From NCBI RefSeq assembly GCF_011174705.1, contig NZ_JAANIJ010000001.1, positions 2,108,001 through 2,172,000 of the forward strand: a DNA stretch of 64,000 nucleotides, in the 5' to 3' direction. The stretch is from Tessaracoccus coleopterorum. GTDB lineage: Bacteria > Actinomycetota > Actinomycetes > Propionibacteriales > Propionibacteriaceae. The first letter of the stretch is position 1; every line of letters starts with the position of its first letter. A program made the position numbers and the translations under genes. The notes under the pieces are model-generated. The model was given only the letters and a program-made list of their open reading frames with translations, was not told the DNA's origin and made no database searches. Shown in pieces: positions 43,780-53,892 of the stretch.

Positions 43780-44975
43780 TCAGCGGCGGCCGAGGCGCGG
43801 GACGAAGCGCTCGTCGAGCACGAAGCAGGCGGCGCCGATCGCGCCGACCGCGGTGCCCATCACGGTGGGCAGCACCGTCACCGGGTGTGGCCCGCGTGCC
43901 GAGGGGCGCGCGAGGGCGGCCACCGCGGGGGCCTCGTAGAACGACTGGAGGTGCTCCCAGTTGGGGCCGCCGTACACGACGGTGTCCGCGTCGAACACCT
44001 CGACCGTCATCACCACCATCTCGGCGAGCCGCTCGCCGGCCGCGCGGAGAATGCCGGAGGCCGCCTCGTCGCCGGCGACGGCTATCCGGCACAGCTGGCG
44101 GAGTTGGGCCTCCTGCTGGTGGAGCTCCCAGCGTGTCGGGGCGCGGCCGGGATGAGGCCGAGCTCGTGGGCCTCCTGGACGAGGTGGAACGGGTCGTTGT
44201 CCATGCCGTGCTTGGAGCTGTCGCCGAGCGCGACGAGCATGCGGCCGATCTCGCCCGCGTTGCCCCATGCGCCGCGGATCGTCTCGCCCCGCATGGACAG
44301 CCCGATGCCCGTGCCGATGCCGAGGTAGACGAACACCATGGTCGAGTCGAGCGCGTCGCCGCCGCGCACCCAGACCTCACCCGTGACGGCGGCGTGGGTG
44401 TCCTTGATCACGGGCACGGGCGTGCCGAGCCTGCGGGTGAGCGCGCTTCCGATGTCGACCCCTGTCCAACTCGGAAGCCAGACGGTGTCGAGCAGGGATC
44501 CGGATGCGTCGTCAAGTGGCCCCGGCACGGCGACGCAGGCGCCGAGCAGCTTGTCCGGGACGATTCCGGAGCCCGCGATGAGGCCCTCGATCAGGCTCGC
44601 CGCCTCGTCGAGGGAGCCGCTCGGGTCGTTCGGGTTGATCGACTCGCTGGTGCCCGACGCCACGACCTGGCCGCGGAGGTCGAGCAGGGCCGCCGACATG
44701 ATCGCCGGGTCGATGTGCAGCCCGATGGCGTAGTTCGCGGTGGGGACGAGGTCGACGATGACGCGCGGGCGGCCGCGGCCGACCGATTCCGTGCGGAGCT
44801 CGGTCAGGTAGCCCTGCTGTCGGAGGTTCCGGACGATCGAGGACACGGCGGGGACCGACAGGCCTGTGTATGCGGCGATGTCGGTCTGGCTCGTCGGCCC
44901 AAGCGCCCGGAGCGCGTGGATGACGGCGTTCTCGTTGTACTGGCTGACGTGCGAGAGGCTCGCGCCTGATCGCAT
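43780..44975 (-). CDS. ROK family transcriptional repressor (frameshifted)
   Basis: About 398 residues. A winged helix at the N-terminus (YNENAVIHALRALGPTSQTD, TGLSVPAVSSIVRNLRQQGY) is followed by the ROK sugar-binding domain: LLGACVAVPGPLDDASGSLL, VFVYLGIGTGIGLSMRG and GAWGNAGEIGRMLV. The ROK Cys-rich zinc motif is not clear in the broken stretch near 44150. ATG 44975 has AAGGGGG upstream. It probably represses the operon that begins at 43647 until a sugar binds. Frame switches near 44140 and 44120. Confidence 0.85.
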
Positions 44976-45078
44976 TGTCGACCCCCTTCGGACTTGCCCC
45001 ATGCTAACGCCGGGTCCCGGTCCGCATCGGCGGATGCCCCATGCCGCCGGGTGAGGTCACGATTTGGTCACGGACCAT

Positions 45079-45107
45079 TGACAGCCCGGACCGCGGCTGA
45101 CAGAGTT
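45079..45107 (+). promoter_or_regulatory. Candidate promoter of the LacI-led operon
   Basis: A perfect -35 TTGACA (45079-45084) and, 17 bases later, a weak -10 CAGAGT (45102-45107; 3 of 6). It lies directly before the two operator palindromes at 45119 and 45152. Confidence 0.4.
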
Positions 45108-45118
45108 CGCTCAAACCT

Positions 45119-45132
45119 GGAAACGATTCCAA
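45119..45132. promoter_or_regulatory. LacI-type operator 1
   Basis: TGGAAACGATTCCA, a near-perfect palindrome with the central CG of LacI/CcpA-family sites. It lies just after the presumed -10 and 59 bases upstream of the ATG of the LacI-type regulator. Confidence 0.75.
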
Positions 45133-45151
45133 CTCCCACCGGGGTGAATCT

Positions 45152-45165
45152 GGAAACGTTTCCAA
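45152..45165. promoter_or_regulatory. LacI-type operator 2
   Basis: TGGAAACGTTTCCA, a perfect palindrome. Its centre lies 33 bases from that of operator 1, about three turns of the helix, so both sites face the same side. Spacing and position just before the regulator gene suggest autoregulation. Confidence 0.8.
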
Positions 45166-45190
45166 CCGCTCGCGGGTGAGGGGAGGGACG

Positions 45191-46215
45191 ATGTCGTCAC
45201 GGGTCACGCTCAACGAGGTTGCCGCGCGCGCAGGGGTGTCGCTCGGTTCGACCTCGCGGGCACTGCACGGCTCAGGCGCCAGCCCGAAATGGTTGAGCGG
45301 GTCCGTGCCGCGGCCAAGGAACTCGGCTACCGGCCCAACGCCGCCGGACGGCAGCTGCGGCTGCAGCGCACCCACCTCATCGAGTTCGCCGTCGCCGACA
45401 TCGGCAACCCCGTCTACGTCGAGATGCTGAGCGCCATCCACGGCGTGCTCGCCCCGCACGGTTACCGCATCGTCGTGTCCAGCATCGGTGACGAGGCGGC
45501 CTCGGCCATCCGGGTCCTCGCCTCCCTCGATGACGGACACGTCGACGGCATCATCATCAGTCCCCTGCGCGTCGACGCCGAGTTCATCGAGCTCCTCCGC
45601 GCGGCCCCGCTGCCCGTCGTCGCCATCGGCCGGTCGTTGCGCGACCACGGCATCGAGACGGTGTCCACCGACTCGGCCAGCGGCATCGGGCTCGCGGTCA
45701 CCCACCTGGTCGACGTGGGCTGCCGCAGCCTCGCGTTCCTCAACGGCCCCACCGACACCACCCCCGGCGAGCACCGCCAGCGCGGCTACGACGCCGCCGT
45801 CGCGGTGCCCGGCTTTGCCGCACACAGCTTCGGCACCGAGGTGGCTGACGCCTTCACCGTCGCCGCCGGGCTTGAGGCAACCCACCGCCTCCTGGACCGG
45901 GCCGGGTCAGACGGCGTCGCGCTCGACGCCGTCGTGGCCGCCAACGACCTGCTCGCGATCGGTGCCGTGCGCGCCGCCCGCGAGCGCGGGCTGAGTGTCC
46001 CGGACGACCTCGCCGTCACAGGGATGGACGACACCGAACTCGGCCGCATGGTGCAGCCGGCGCTGACGAGCGTGTCGCTCGGAACAACGAGGCGGGGCCA
46101 ACTCGCCGCCGAACTGATGCTCGCCCGGCTGGGCGATTCCCCCGAGACGCCCCACCTGGCCACCGTCGGTCCGGAGTTGATGGTGCGCGAGTCGAGCGTG
46201 AGGAGCGAGGCATGA
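45191..46215 (+). CDS. LacI family transcriptional regulator (frameshifted)
   Basis: About 342 residues. MSSRVTLNEVAARAGVSLGS with STSRALHGS is the LacI helix-turn-helix, and ERVRAAAKELGYRPNAAGRQ the hinge. The ligand-binding half has LPVVAIGRSLRDHGIETVST, AVVAANDLLAIGAVRAARE and VTGMDDTELGRMVQPALTSV. ATG 45191 has GGGAGGG six bases upstream. One lost base near 45270 breaks the frame in the HTH-hinge linker. It likely represses its own operon through the two palindromes at 45119 and 45152. Its stop overlaps the next start (ATGA). Confidence 0.92.
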
Positions 46216-47149
46216 CCACGGCGCAGGCCACGGCCGGACGGCGGAGGCGCATCTCCGGCCTGGAACGGACCAGACGCAAGGAGGCCGCCCTCCTCGTCAT
46301 GCCGTCGCTGATCCCGATCCTCGTGCTCAGCGTCGCCCCGCTGATCGCGGGCATCGCACTGGCGTTCACCGACGCGCGGCTGGTGCGCAACCCGAAGTAC
46401 AACTTCGTCGGAGTCGACAACTTCGTCGACCTGATGAGCAACACCATGTTCTGGGAGTCGTTCCGGATCGGCATGGTGTGGGCCGTCAGCGTCACGCTGC
46501 TGCAGTTGCTCGCGGCTCTCGGGCTCGCGCTGCTGCTCAACGCCGACCTGCGCTTCCAGGGTCTCACCCGCGTGCTCGCGCTCATCCCGTGGGCCATGCC
46601 GCCGGTGGTCGTGGCCATCATGTGGCAGCTGATCTACTCGCCAAACGGGGCCCGCTGAACGCGGTACTCGGCGCGATGGGGCTGCCCTCGGAGACGAACT
46701 GGCTCGCCGACTTCTCGACGGCGCTGCCCGCGGTGATCCTGGTGGGCGTCTGGGTCGGCATGCCGCAGACCACCGTGACCCTGCTGGCAGGCCTGCAGCA
46801 GATCCCCGACGAGCTGAACGAGGCCGCCTCGGTCGACGGCGCCAACGCCTGGCAGCGCTTCCGCTCGGTCACCTGGCCGAGCCTTCGCCCCATCGTCACG
46901 TCGATCACGTCGCTGAACTTCATCTGGAACTTCAACTCGTTCTCGCTTGTCTACGTCCTCACCGAGGGTGGGCCGGGCGGCAAGACCATGCTGCCGATGC
47001 TGTTCACCTACCTCGAGGCGTTCAAGAACCGCAACATCGGCTACGCCGCCGCCATGGGTGTCGTGCTCGTTGTGGTCGTGGTGGCGCTGCTCGCCGTCTA
47101 CCTGTGGTCGCAGTTCCGGCAGGACGCCGACCCACGAGGGGAGAAGTGA
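46212..47149 (+). CDS. Sugar ABC importer permease, MalF-like (frameshifted)
   Basis: About 312 residues. RTRRKEAALLVMPSLIPILV starts helix 1. Later YNFVGVDNFVDLMSNTMFWE, VVVAIMWQLIYSPN and the EAA loop IPDELNEAASVDGANAWQRF, with VYVLTEGGPGGKTMLPMLFT typical of MalF-type permeases. One lost base near 46648. Overlaps the LacI gene by ATGA and the next gene by TGATG. Confidence 0.9.
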
Positions 47150-47975
47150 TGCGTGTCTTCACCCGCACAGCCCAGTACGTGGCGCTGCTCGCCTACATCG
47201 TCTTCCTCGGCTTCCCGCTGCTGTGGCTCATCTCGGCCAGCTTCAAGTCGTCCGCGGAGCTGAACTCGCTCGCCATCAGCCTGATCCCGCGGGACTTCAC
47301 GTGGGCCAACTACCCGCTCGCCCTCGAGCGGCAGGGGCTCGTGCCGTCGGCCGTCAACTCCGCGCTGGTGGCGCTCGGCTCCACCGCGCTCGTGATCCTC
47401 ATCGCCATGCCCGCCGCCTACGTGCTGGCGCGGCTGAAGGGCAAGGTCCGCACCGTCGGCATCGGCTGGATCCTGGTCAGCCAGGTGTTCCCTGTGATCC
47501 TGATCATCCTTCCGCTGTTCCTCATCCTGCGCACCCTGAACCTGACCGACTCGCTCGTCGGCCTGACGCTCGTCCACACCACCTACACCCTGCCGTTCGC
47601 CCTGTGGATGATGCAGGGCTACGTGATGGGCATCCCCGTCGACCTCGAGGAGGCGGGCTCGGTCGACGGCGCGGGTCGGCTCCAGGTGCTCGCCCGGATC
47701 GTCTTCCCGCTGCTGGTGCCCGGCGTCGTCGCCACCGCGATGTTCTCGTTCGTGTCCAGCTGGAACGAGTTCTTCTTCGCCCTCGTGCTCCTGCAGTCCC
47801 CGAGAACTACACCCTGCCCATCACGCTGAAGATGTTCGTCGGCGGCGAGGGCAAGGTGGCGCTCGGCCCGCTCGCCGCAGGCTCCGTGCTGGCGGCGATC
47901 CCCAGCATCGTCTTCTTCTCGATCATGCAGCGCAAGCTCACCCGCGGCCTGATGGCCGGCGCGGTGAAGGGCTGA
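47149..47975 (+). CDS. Sugar ABC importer permease, MalG-like (frameshifted)
   Basis: About 275 residues. YIVFLGFPLLWLISASFKSS opens, the EAA loop is MGIPVDLEEAGSVDGAGRLQ, and SSWNEFFFALVLLQSP is the MalG landmark before the last helix. One lost base is near 47800. It starts at the TGATG overlap. No ATPase gene is found in this operon, so a shared ATPase (such as that at 37264) must power it. Confidence 0.9.
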
Positions 47976-48013
47976 TCCCACCCGTCCCTACGAGTCCCAC
48001 CCATCCCTCACGA
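47976..48013. repeat. 19-bp imperfect direct repeat between permease and binding protein
   Basis: The stretch at 47976-47994 is repeated at 47995-48013 with one substitution and one shifted base near its end. It lies between the permease stop and the ribosome site (AAAGGAAC) of the binding-protein gene. It could be a small sequence duplication or a regulatory site; I see no more. Confidence 0.4.
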
Positions 48014-48027
48014 AAGGAACTCAGATC

Positions 48028-49342
48028 ATGAAGCGAAGTGGAGCCTCCATAGTCGCAGGCCTCACCGTGGCCGCCCTCGCCCTCACGGCGTGCGGGTCCA
48101 CCGAACCCGAGGCCACCGGCAGCCCCACGGGCGCACCGAGCGAGAGCGCGACCGCCCCCGCGGAGCCGGTGAACCTGACCTTCCAGTCCCTCTCCGACCA
48201 GCCGGCCGCCATCGAGGTGACCAAGCAGATCGTCGACACCTGGAACGCGGACAACCCGTCCATCCAGGTCGAGATCGTCCCCGCAGGCTGGGACGGCATC
48301 TACGACAAGCTCATCACGCAGTTCAACGGCGGCGCCGCGCCCGACGTCATCCACTACGAGGCCGCGAGCATCGTGCCCTTCGCCCGTGACGGCTACCTGG
48401 CCGACCTGACGGAGCACATGTCCGCCGACCACAAGGCAGACATCCCCGAGGGCATCCTCAAGACGGTCACCGTCGACGACCAGATCGTCGGCTACCCGAC
48501 CGAGCTGCAGTCCTACATGGTTTTCGCCAACACCAAGCTGCTCACCGCCGCCGGGATCGAGATCCCGACCGGCGACACCATGACGTGGGACCAGCTGCGT
48601 GAGATGGCGAAGAAGGCCACCGCCAACGGCGTCACCGGCCTCGGCTGGGGCCTCGCGAGCCCGACCGCCGCCATGATGGCGATGTCGCCCGGATTCGGCG
48701 GCACCTGGTTCGACGGCACCGGCAGCGACGCGACGATCACCGTCGGCGACGCCGAGCTGGCTCTCCCGACGCTGGTCCACGAGATGACCTACACCGACAA
48801 GTCGCTGCTGCCGGTGACCCTGACCCTCTCCGGCGGCAAGACGCTCCCGTACTTCTACGACGGCCAGATCGCCATGACGATCCAGGGTCCTTCCAGGCCG
48901 CCAACGTCGCCAACGACGCGCCGGCCGACATGGAGTGGACGGTCCTGCCTCCCCTCGAGGGCCGGCGGGCGCCGACCAGGCCGCCAACCCGCAGACCCTC
49001 TCGGTCAACGTGGACTCGGAGCACATCGCCGAGTCGGTCAAGTTCATCGAGTACTTCACCTCCACCGACAACCTCGCCGCGATCAACAAGGCCGACGCGC
49101 TGATCCCGCCACCACCTCCGCCCAGGAGGCGCTCGCCGCGGAGATGGCGGGTGAGACCGGGTGGGACAACATCCTGAAGTCGGGAAAGCACATGACCAGC
49201 GCCCGTACCTGTTCGTCGACACCTACGCTCAGTGGAAGGACACGGTGGCCACCCCGCGTTCCAGAAGTTCCAGGCGAACGAGATCGACGCCGCGGGGCTC
49301 GCCGATGAGCTGAAGTCGGGCTGGGACCAGGTCAACCGGTGA
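48028..49342 (+). CDS. Sugar-binding lipoprotein of ABC importer (frameshifted)
   Basis: About 438 residues. MKRSGASIVAGLTVAALALT and ACGST form a lipobox (LTAC). A Thr/Ala/Pro-rich linker then VNLTFQSLSDQPAAIEVTKQ, IVPAGWDGIYDKLITQFNGG, APDVIHYEAASIVPFARDGY and LQSYMVFANTKLLTAAGIEI, typical of family 1 solute-binding proteins. Frame switches near 48893, 48965, 49110 and 49205. It delivers the unknown ligand to the permeases upstream. The ligand may be a ribose conjugate, given the ADP-ribosylglycohydrolase-like genes that follow. Confidence 0.9.
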
Positions 49343-49347
49343 TCGTG

Positions 49348-49376
49348 GGGCGGCCGCGCCGGGGGAGCGGCCGCCC
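49348..49376 (+). terminator. 10-bp hairpin between binding protein and ADP-ribosylglycohydrolase gene
   Basis: GGGCGGCCGC (49348-49357) pairs exactly with GCGGCCGCCC (49367-49376); the loop is 9 bases. It begins 6 bases after the binding-protein stop and probably attenuates or reduces transcription into the enzyme genes, as is common after binding-protein genes, or protects the upstream mRNA end. Confidence 0.6.
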
Positions 49377-49400
49377 TGCCCATGAGTTAGGAGTCTGACA

Positions 49401-50563
49401 GTGAGCTGGCTGCAGGACCGCTGCACCGCGGTCATCACGGGAGCGGCGGTCGGGGACGCCCTCGGCGGCGCGATCGAGGGCTGGACGCCCGAACAGATCG
49501 AGGAGCGCCACGGTGGGAGGGTCACCGGCATCGTCGGGCCCTGGTTCGAGGACTGGCGCACCGCCCGCCCGATCGCGCCCTACCACAAGGGCGACGGTCA
49601 CATCACCGACGACACCCTGATGACGAGGCTGCTCGTCGAGGTCTACGCCCGGCGCCGCACCCACCTCGACGCGTACGCCGTCGCGGAGGACCTGGTGCCG
49701 CTGATGATCGGGGAGCCGCGCTGGATCCCCGAGCTCGAGGCCGAGGCGCTCATCCTGCAGCGCGTCTTCCTCGCCGAGAAGTGGCTCGTCGCACGGCTCC
49801 ACTACGGTCACGTCGACCCCCGCGAGGCGGGCGTCGGCAACGTCGTCAACTGCGGTGCCGCGATGTACATGGCGCCGATCGGGTTGGCCAACCCGGGCGA
49901 CCCGGACGCGGCCTACGCCGAGGCGATCGACGTCGCCGGGGCGCACCAGTCGAGCTACGGCCGGGAGGCGGCCGCCGTGTTCGCGGCCATGGTCGCGGCC
50001 TCCGTCGCGCCCGGCGCCACCGTCGGCGACGTGGTGGACGCCGCCCTGCGGCTCTCGCACGACGGCACCCGCGCCGCCATCGAGGCCTGCGCGGCCGCCG
50101 GGGCCGCCAACGCGGCTCCCGCCGACGACGGGCAGCGCCGCGCGCTCGCCCGCGCGATCCGGGAGGCGGTCGCCCCGTACGACTCGGTCGGCCCGAGTAC
50201 CGCCAGATGTCGATGGACGCGCGCCGCCCGTCGCGCACCAAGGCGATCGAGGAGCTTCCCGTCGCCGTCGGCTTCATCGTGGCCCACAGCGGCGACTTCC
50301 GGGAGGCCATCCTCGGCGCCGTCAACTACGGCCGCGACGCCGACTCCATCGCCGTCATGGCCGGGGCGGTGTGCGCCGGCCTCGGCGGCACCGGGGTCGT
50401 TCCCGAGGAGTGGCTCGACGAGATCGAGCGCGCCAGCCGGATGGACATCCGGGCCACCGGCGCCCTGATGGCCGAGGTGGCCGCCGAGCTGGTGGAGGCC
50501 GACCGGCTCCGCGCAGAGGAGCGACTCGCCCGCTTCGACCGCATCGCGGGGGCGACGGCGTGA
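49401..50563 (+). CDS. ADP-ribosylglycohydrolase family protein 1 (frameshifted)
   Basis: About 387 residues. SD TTAGGAG precedes GTG 49401. AAVGDALGGAIEGWTPEQIE, the first metal motif GHITDDTLMTRLLVEVYARR, and at the end the second metal motif YGRDADSIAVMAGAVCAGLG (G-x-D-x-D-S/T) show a complete two-metal DraG/ARH site. It should cleave an N- or O-glycosidic bond of a ribosyl compound; the real substrate is unknown, and sugar-operon placement favours small-molecule catabolism over protein de-ADP-ribosylation. One lost base near 50195. GTGA overlap with the next gene. Confidence 0.87.
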
Positions 50564-51909
50564 GGCTGACCTGGGCGCAGCCCGAGGACCTGCTCGCCCA
50601 CGAGCTGGTCCAGTCGGACGCCGAGGGCCGCGACACCGCCGACATCCGCGCCCGCTGGGTCGCGGCCGGGGAGACCCGACGCCGGTGGTCAGCGGCGCGG
50701 GACCCGTGCCTGCCACGCCCGAACTGCGGGCGCTGGCCCGCGACCTCATCGCGGAACTCGACGCGTTGCCCGTCGCCCCGGCGCCGGGGAGCCCGACGAC
50801 TGGGACGCGATCGTCGCCCTGCTGCCCGGGCGCGCCGTCCGACCGGAGCCCGCCGACCTCGGCGCGCGGGTGCTCGGCGCCTGGACGGGGCGCGCGGCGG
50901 GCTGCCTGCTCGGAAAGCCCGTCGAGAAGATCCCCCGCCGGGGCATCGAGGAGATCCTGCGCGCGACCGGGCGTTGGCCGCTCGACCGCTGGTTCACCGG
51001 GATCGGCCTTCCCGACGACGTCGCCGCCCGCTGGCCGTGGAACCGGCGCTCCCGCCCGACGTCGCTGGAGGAGAACATCGACGGGATGCCCGAGGACGAC
51101 GACCTCAACTACCCGATCCTCGCCCTCGCGCTGCTGGAACGCCACGGCGTCGGCTTCGACACCGACGACGTCGCCCAACTCTGGCTGGAGAACCTGCCCG
51201 CCGGGCGGGTGTTCACGGCCGAACGGATTGCGCTGCGCAACATCCTCGAGGCGCGGCCCGTCCCGGAGACGGCGACCCACCAGAACCCGTTCCGCGAGTG
51301 GATCGGCGCGCTGATCCGCACCGACGTGTTCGGCTGGATCCGCCCCGGAGACCCGCTCGCGGCTGCGGAGCTCGCCTGGCGCGACGCGCGGCTCAGCCAC
51401 ACCCGCAACGGCATCTACGGCGCCATGTGGGCCGCGGCCCTCGGGTCGGCGGCCATGGTCGCCGGCTCCATCGACGAGGCACTCGACCTCGCCTCCACGG
51501 TCGTGCCGCCCGACAGTGCGCTCGCCCGGGCCATCGCGCTCGGCCGCGCGGAGGCCGCCCGGAACGACCTGAGCGAGGACGGCGTCCGCGCAGCCCTCGA
51601 CGCCCTGCACGACGCCTACGGCCATCTGCACTGGGTGCACGTCCTCAACAACGCCGCGACGATCGCCTACGCGCTGGCCGCCGGCGGGAGCGACTTCGGT
51701 CGCTCCGTGTCGCTCGCCGTCACCGCTGGCTGGGACACCGACTCCGCCGGGGCCACCGTCGGGGCCGTCGCGGGCGCGCTGCTCGGGTCGACGGCATCGG
51801 GGAGCGGTGGACGGCGCCGCTCAAGGGCCGCATCGACACGTCGATGCCGGGCGGCCCGCAGCAGATAGCCGACCTTGCGGCGCGCACCGTCGCGCTCGCG
51901 GGCCGGTAG
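50560..51909 (+). CDS. ADP-ribosylglycohydrolase family protein 2 with N-terminal extension (frameshifted)
   Basis: About 450 residues. A 105-residue head (MRLTWAQPEDLLAHELVQSD) of unknown fold precedes ARVLGAWTGRAAGCLLGKPV, the first metal motif MPEDDDLNYPILALALLERH, ARLSHTRNGIYGAMWAAALG and the second metal motif VTAGWDTDSAGATVGAVAGA. Both metal sites are complete, so it should be active. It differs clearly from protein 1 (49401) in sequence and in the head, so two related but distinct bonds may be cut. Frame switches near 50675, 50790, 50835 and 51790. Its stop TAG is 10 bases before the next ATG. Confidence 0.85.
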   Translation: MRLTWAQPEDLLAHELVQSDAEGRDTADIRARWVAAGETRRRWSAARDPCLPRPNCGRWPATSSRNSTRCPSPRRRGARRLGRDRRPAARARRPTGARRPRRAGARRLDGARGGLPARKARREDPPPGHRGDPARDRALAARPLVHRDRPSRRRRRPLAVEPALPPDVAGGEHRRDARGRRPQLPDPRPRAAGTPRRRLRHRRRRPTLAGEPARRAGVHGRTDCAAQHPRGAARPGDGDPPEPVPRVDRRADPHRRVRLDPPRRPARGCGARLARRAAQPHPQRHLRRHVGRGPRVGGHGRRLHRRGTRPRLHGRAARQCARPGHRARPRGGRPERPERGRRPRSPRRPARRLRPSALGARPQQRRDDRLRAGRRRERLRSLRVARRHRWLGHRLRRGHRRGRRGRAARVDGIGERWTAPLKGRIDTSMPGGPQQIADLAARTVALAGR

Positions 51910-51919
51910 GAAGGGCGAC

Positions 51920-53892
51920 ATGTACGCATTCGATCCGCTTGTGCCGCGGCCCATCGACCTGCCGACCCAGGTGCCGACGGGCGAGGTGGACCTCGTGGCC
52001 CTCGACGAGGCCAAGATCTTCGTCGGCCCGCCGCGGGTCGAGGAGCGCGACGCGTGGCGGGCCACCCTGCACCGGTGGCGCGACGACGCGCGCGCCCGCC
52101 ACGGCTTCGACGGCGCCGCCTACGACCGGCCCGGGCCGCGTGGGCCGCCACCTGCCACGCCGTGGCCCAGGTGTGGCTGTGGGATGAACTGTTCTACTCC
52201 TTCGAGGAGGGCCGATTCACGCCGGAGCGCTTCCTCGACGACGCCCACGAGCGCCTCGGCGGCCTCGACGCCGTCGTCCTGTGGCACGCCTACCCGATCA
52301 TCGGGCTCGACGACCGCAACCAGTGGGACCACTACCGCGAGGTGCCCGGCATCGTCGGGCTGGTCGCCCGGCTCCACCAACTCGGCGTCCGCGTCTTCGT
52401 CGACTACAACCCCTGGGACACCGGCACCCGCCGCGGCGACGACGACCTCACCGAACTCGCCGCGCTCGTGCGCGACCTCGGCGCCGACGGCGTCTTCCTC
52501 GACACGCTCAAGAAGGCCGACCCCGAGCTGGTGGCCCGCCTCGAGGCCGCCCGGCCCGGCATCGTGCTGGAGGGCGAGTCGAAGCTGCCGGTCGAGCGGA
52601 TCGCCGACCACTCCACCTCGTGGGCGCAGTTCTTCGCCGACTCGCCCGTGCCCGGGGTGCTCCGCGCGCACTGGTTCGAGCGCCGTCACATGCAGCACCA
52701 CATCCGCCGCTGGCACCGCGACCACTCCGAGGAACTGCAGTCGGCCTGGCTCAACGGCGTCGGGATGATGGTGTGGGAGGTGGTCTTCGGGGTCTGGGTC
52801 GGCTGGAACGCCCGCGACGCGGCCACCCTGAAGCGGATGCTGACCGTCCAGCGCGCCGCCGCCGACCTGCTGCAGCGCGGCGACTGGATGCCGCTGGCGC
52901 GGCTCTCCGACGAGGCCGAGGCGGCCGGCGTCTACGCCTCCGCCTGGACCGAGGGCCCCGTCCGGCTCTACACGCTCGTCAACCGCGGCGACACCGACTA
53001 CCTCGGCCTCGTCGTGCCCGGCGCGATCCCCTGACCGACCGCGGCGCCGCAGAGGGCGGCCGGATCCTGGTGCCGGCCCGCGGGTCGCCGCCGCCGTCCT
53101 CATCGCGGCCGACGCGGGCCTGCCGCGCTGGCTCTCCGACCTGGCCGTCGAGCTGGACGCGCAGCCGCCGGTGGCCGACGCGTCGTTCCCGCACCGCATC
53201 GCCCGCCGCGTCGAGCCGAGGCGCCGGTTCGGCCCGCCGCCCGCGGAGCGCGTGGTCGTCCCCGCGGGGAGCACGTGCTCACCGTCCGCTACCGCGCCCG
53301 GGAGACGGGTATGTACCAGGGCGCGCCGTACGTCGACGAGTGGAAGCCGCTGGTGCCGCGCCTGCACGACGCCCGCACGCTGCAGCGCGAGGTGATGCTC
53401 GACACGTCGGTGGCCGTCTCGGCCACTGAGGTGACCAACGCCGAGTTCGCCGAGTTCCTCGCCGACTCCGGGTGGCGCCCGGGCTCCGACGCGCGACTGC
53501 TCGCGCACTGGGTCGACGGTGCCCCCACCGCGGAGCAGGTGGGAGAGCCCGTCACGTACGTCGGCCTCGACGACGCCCGTGCCTACTGCGAGTGGCGCGG
53601 CGGCAGGCTCCCCACGGAGGACGAGTGGCAGCTCGCCGCCGGCCTGCCCGGGTTCCGCCGCGGCACGCCCGAGGTGTGGAACTGGACCGAGTCGGAGCAC
53701 AGCGACGGCCGCACCCGGTTCCTGATGCTGAAGGGCGGCAGCCACTACCTGGCGGAAGGGTCCGACTGGTACGTCGAGGGTGGCGTCCACCCGCCCGAGG
53801 TGTCGGTGAAATACCTGCGGCCCGGATTCGGGCTCGACCGCGGCCCCACCGTCGGGTTCCGGATCGCATTCGACGGGAAGCAGCCGCGATGA
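51920..53892 (+). CDS. TIM-barrel protein fused to a formylglycine-generating-enzyme-like domain (frameshifted)
   Basis: About 657 residues. Residues 1-370 look like a glycoside-hydrolase TIM barrel: LDAVVLWHAYPIIGLDDRNQ, LGVRVFVDYNPWDTGTRRGD, GADGVFLDTLKKADPELVAR and LEGESKLPVERIADHSTSW, with Asp and Glu at the ends of strands. A short beta section follows (PRRFG-like), then the FGE/sulfatase-modifying fold: VSATEVTNAEFAEFLADSGW, VTYVGLDDARAYCEWRGGRL, PTEDEWQLAAG and WNWTESEHSDGRTRFLMLKG. The active-site Cys pair of true FGE is not seen, so it is probably a binding or different oxidase domain. Frame switches near 52130, 53035, 53085 and 53270. Could be two genes; no start is seen between. 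GTGA-like overlap (ATGA) with the CoA transferase. Confidence 0.65.
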
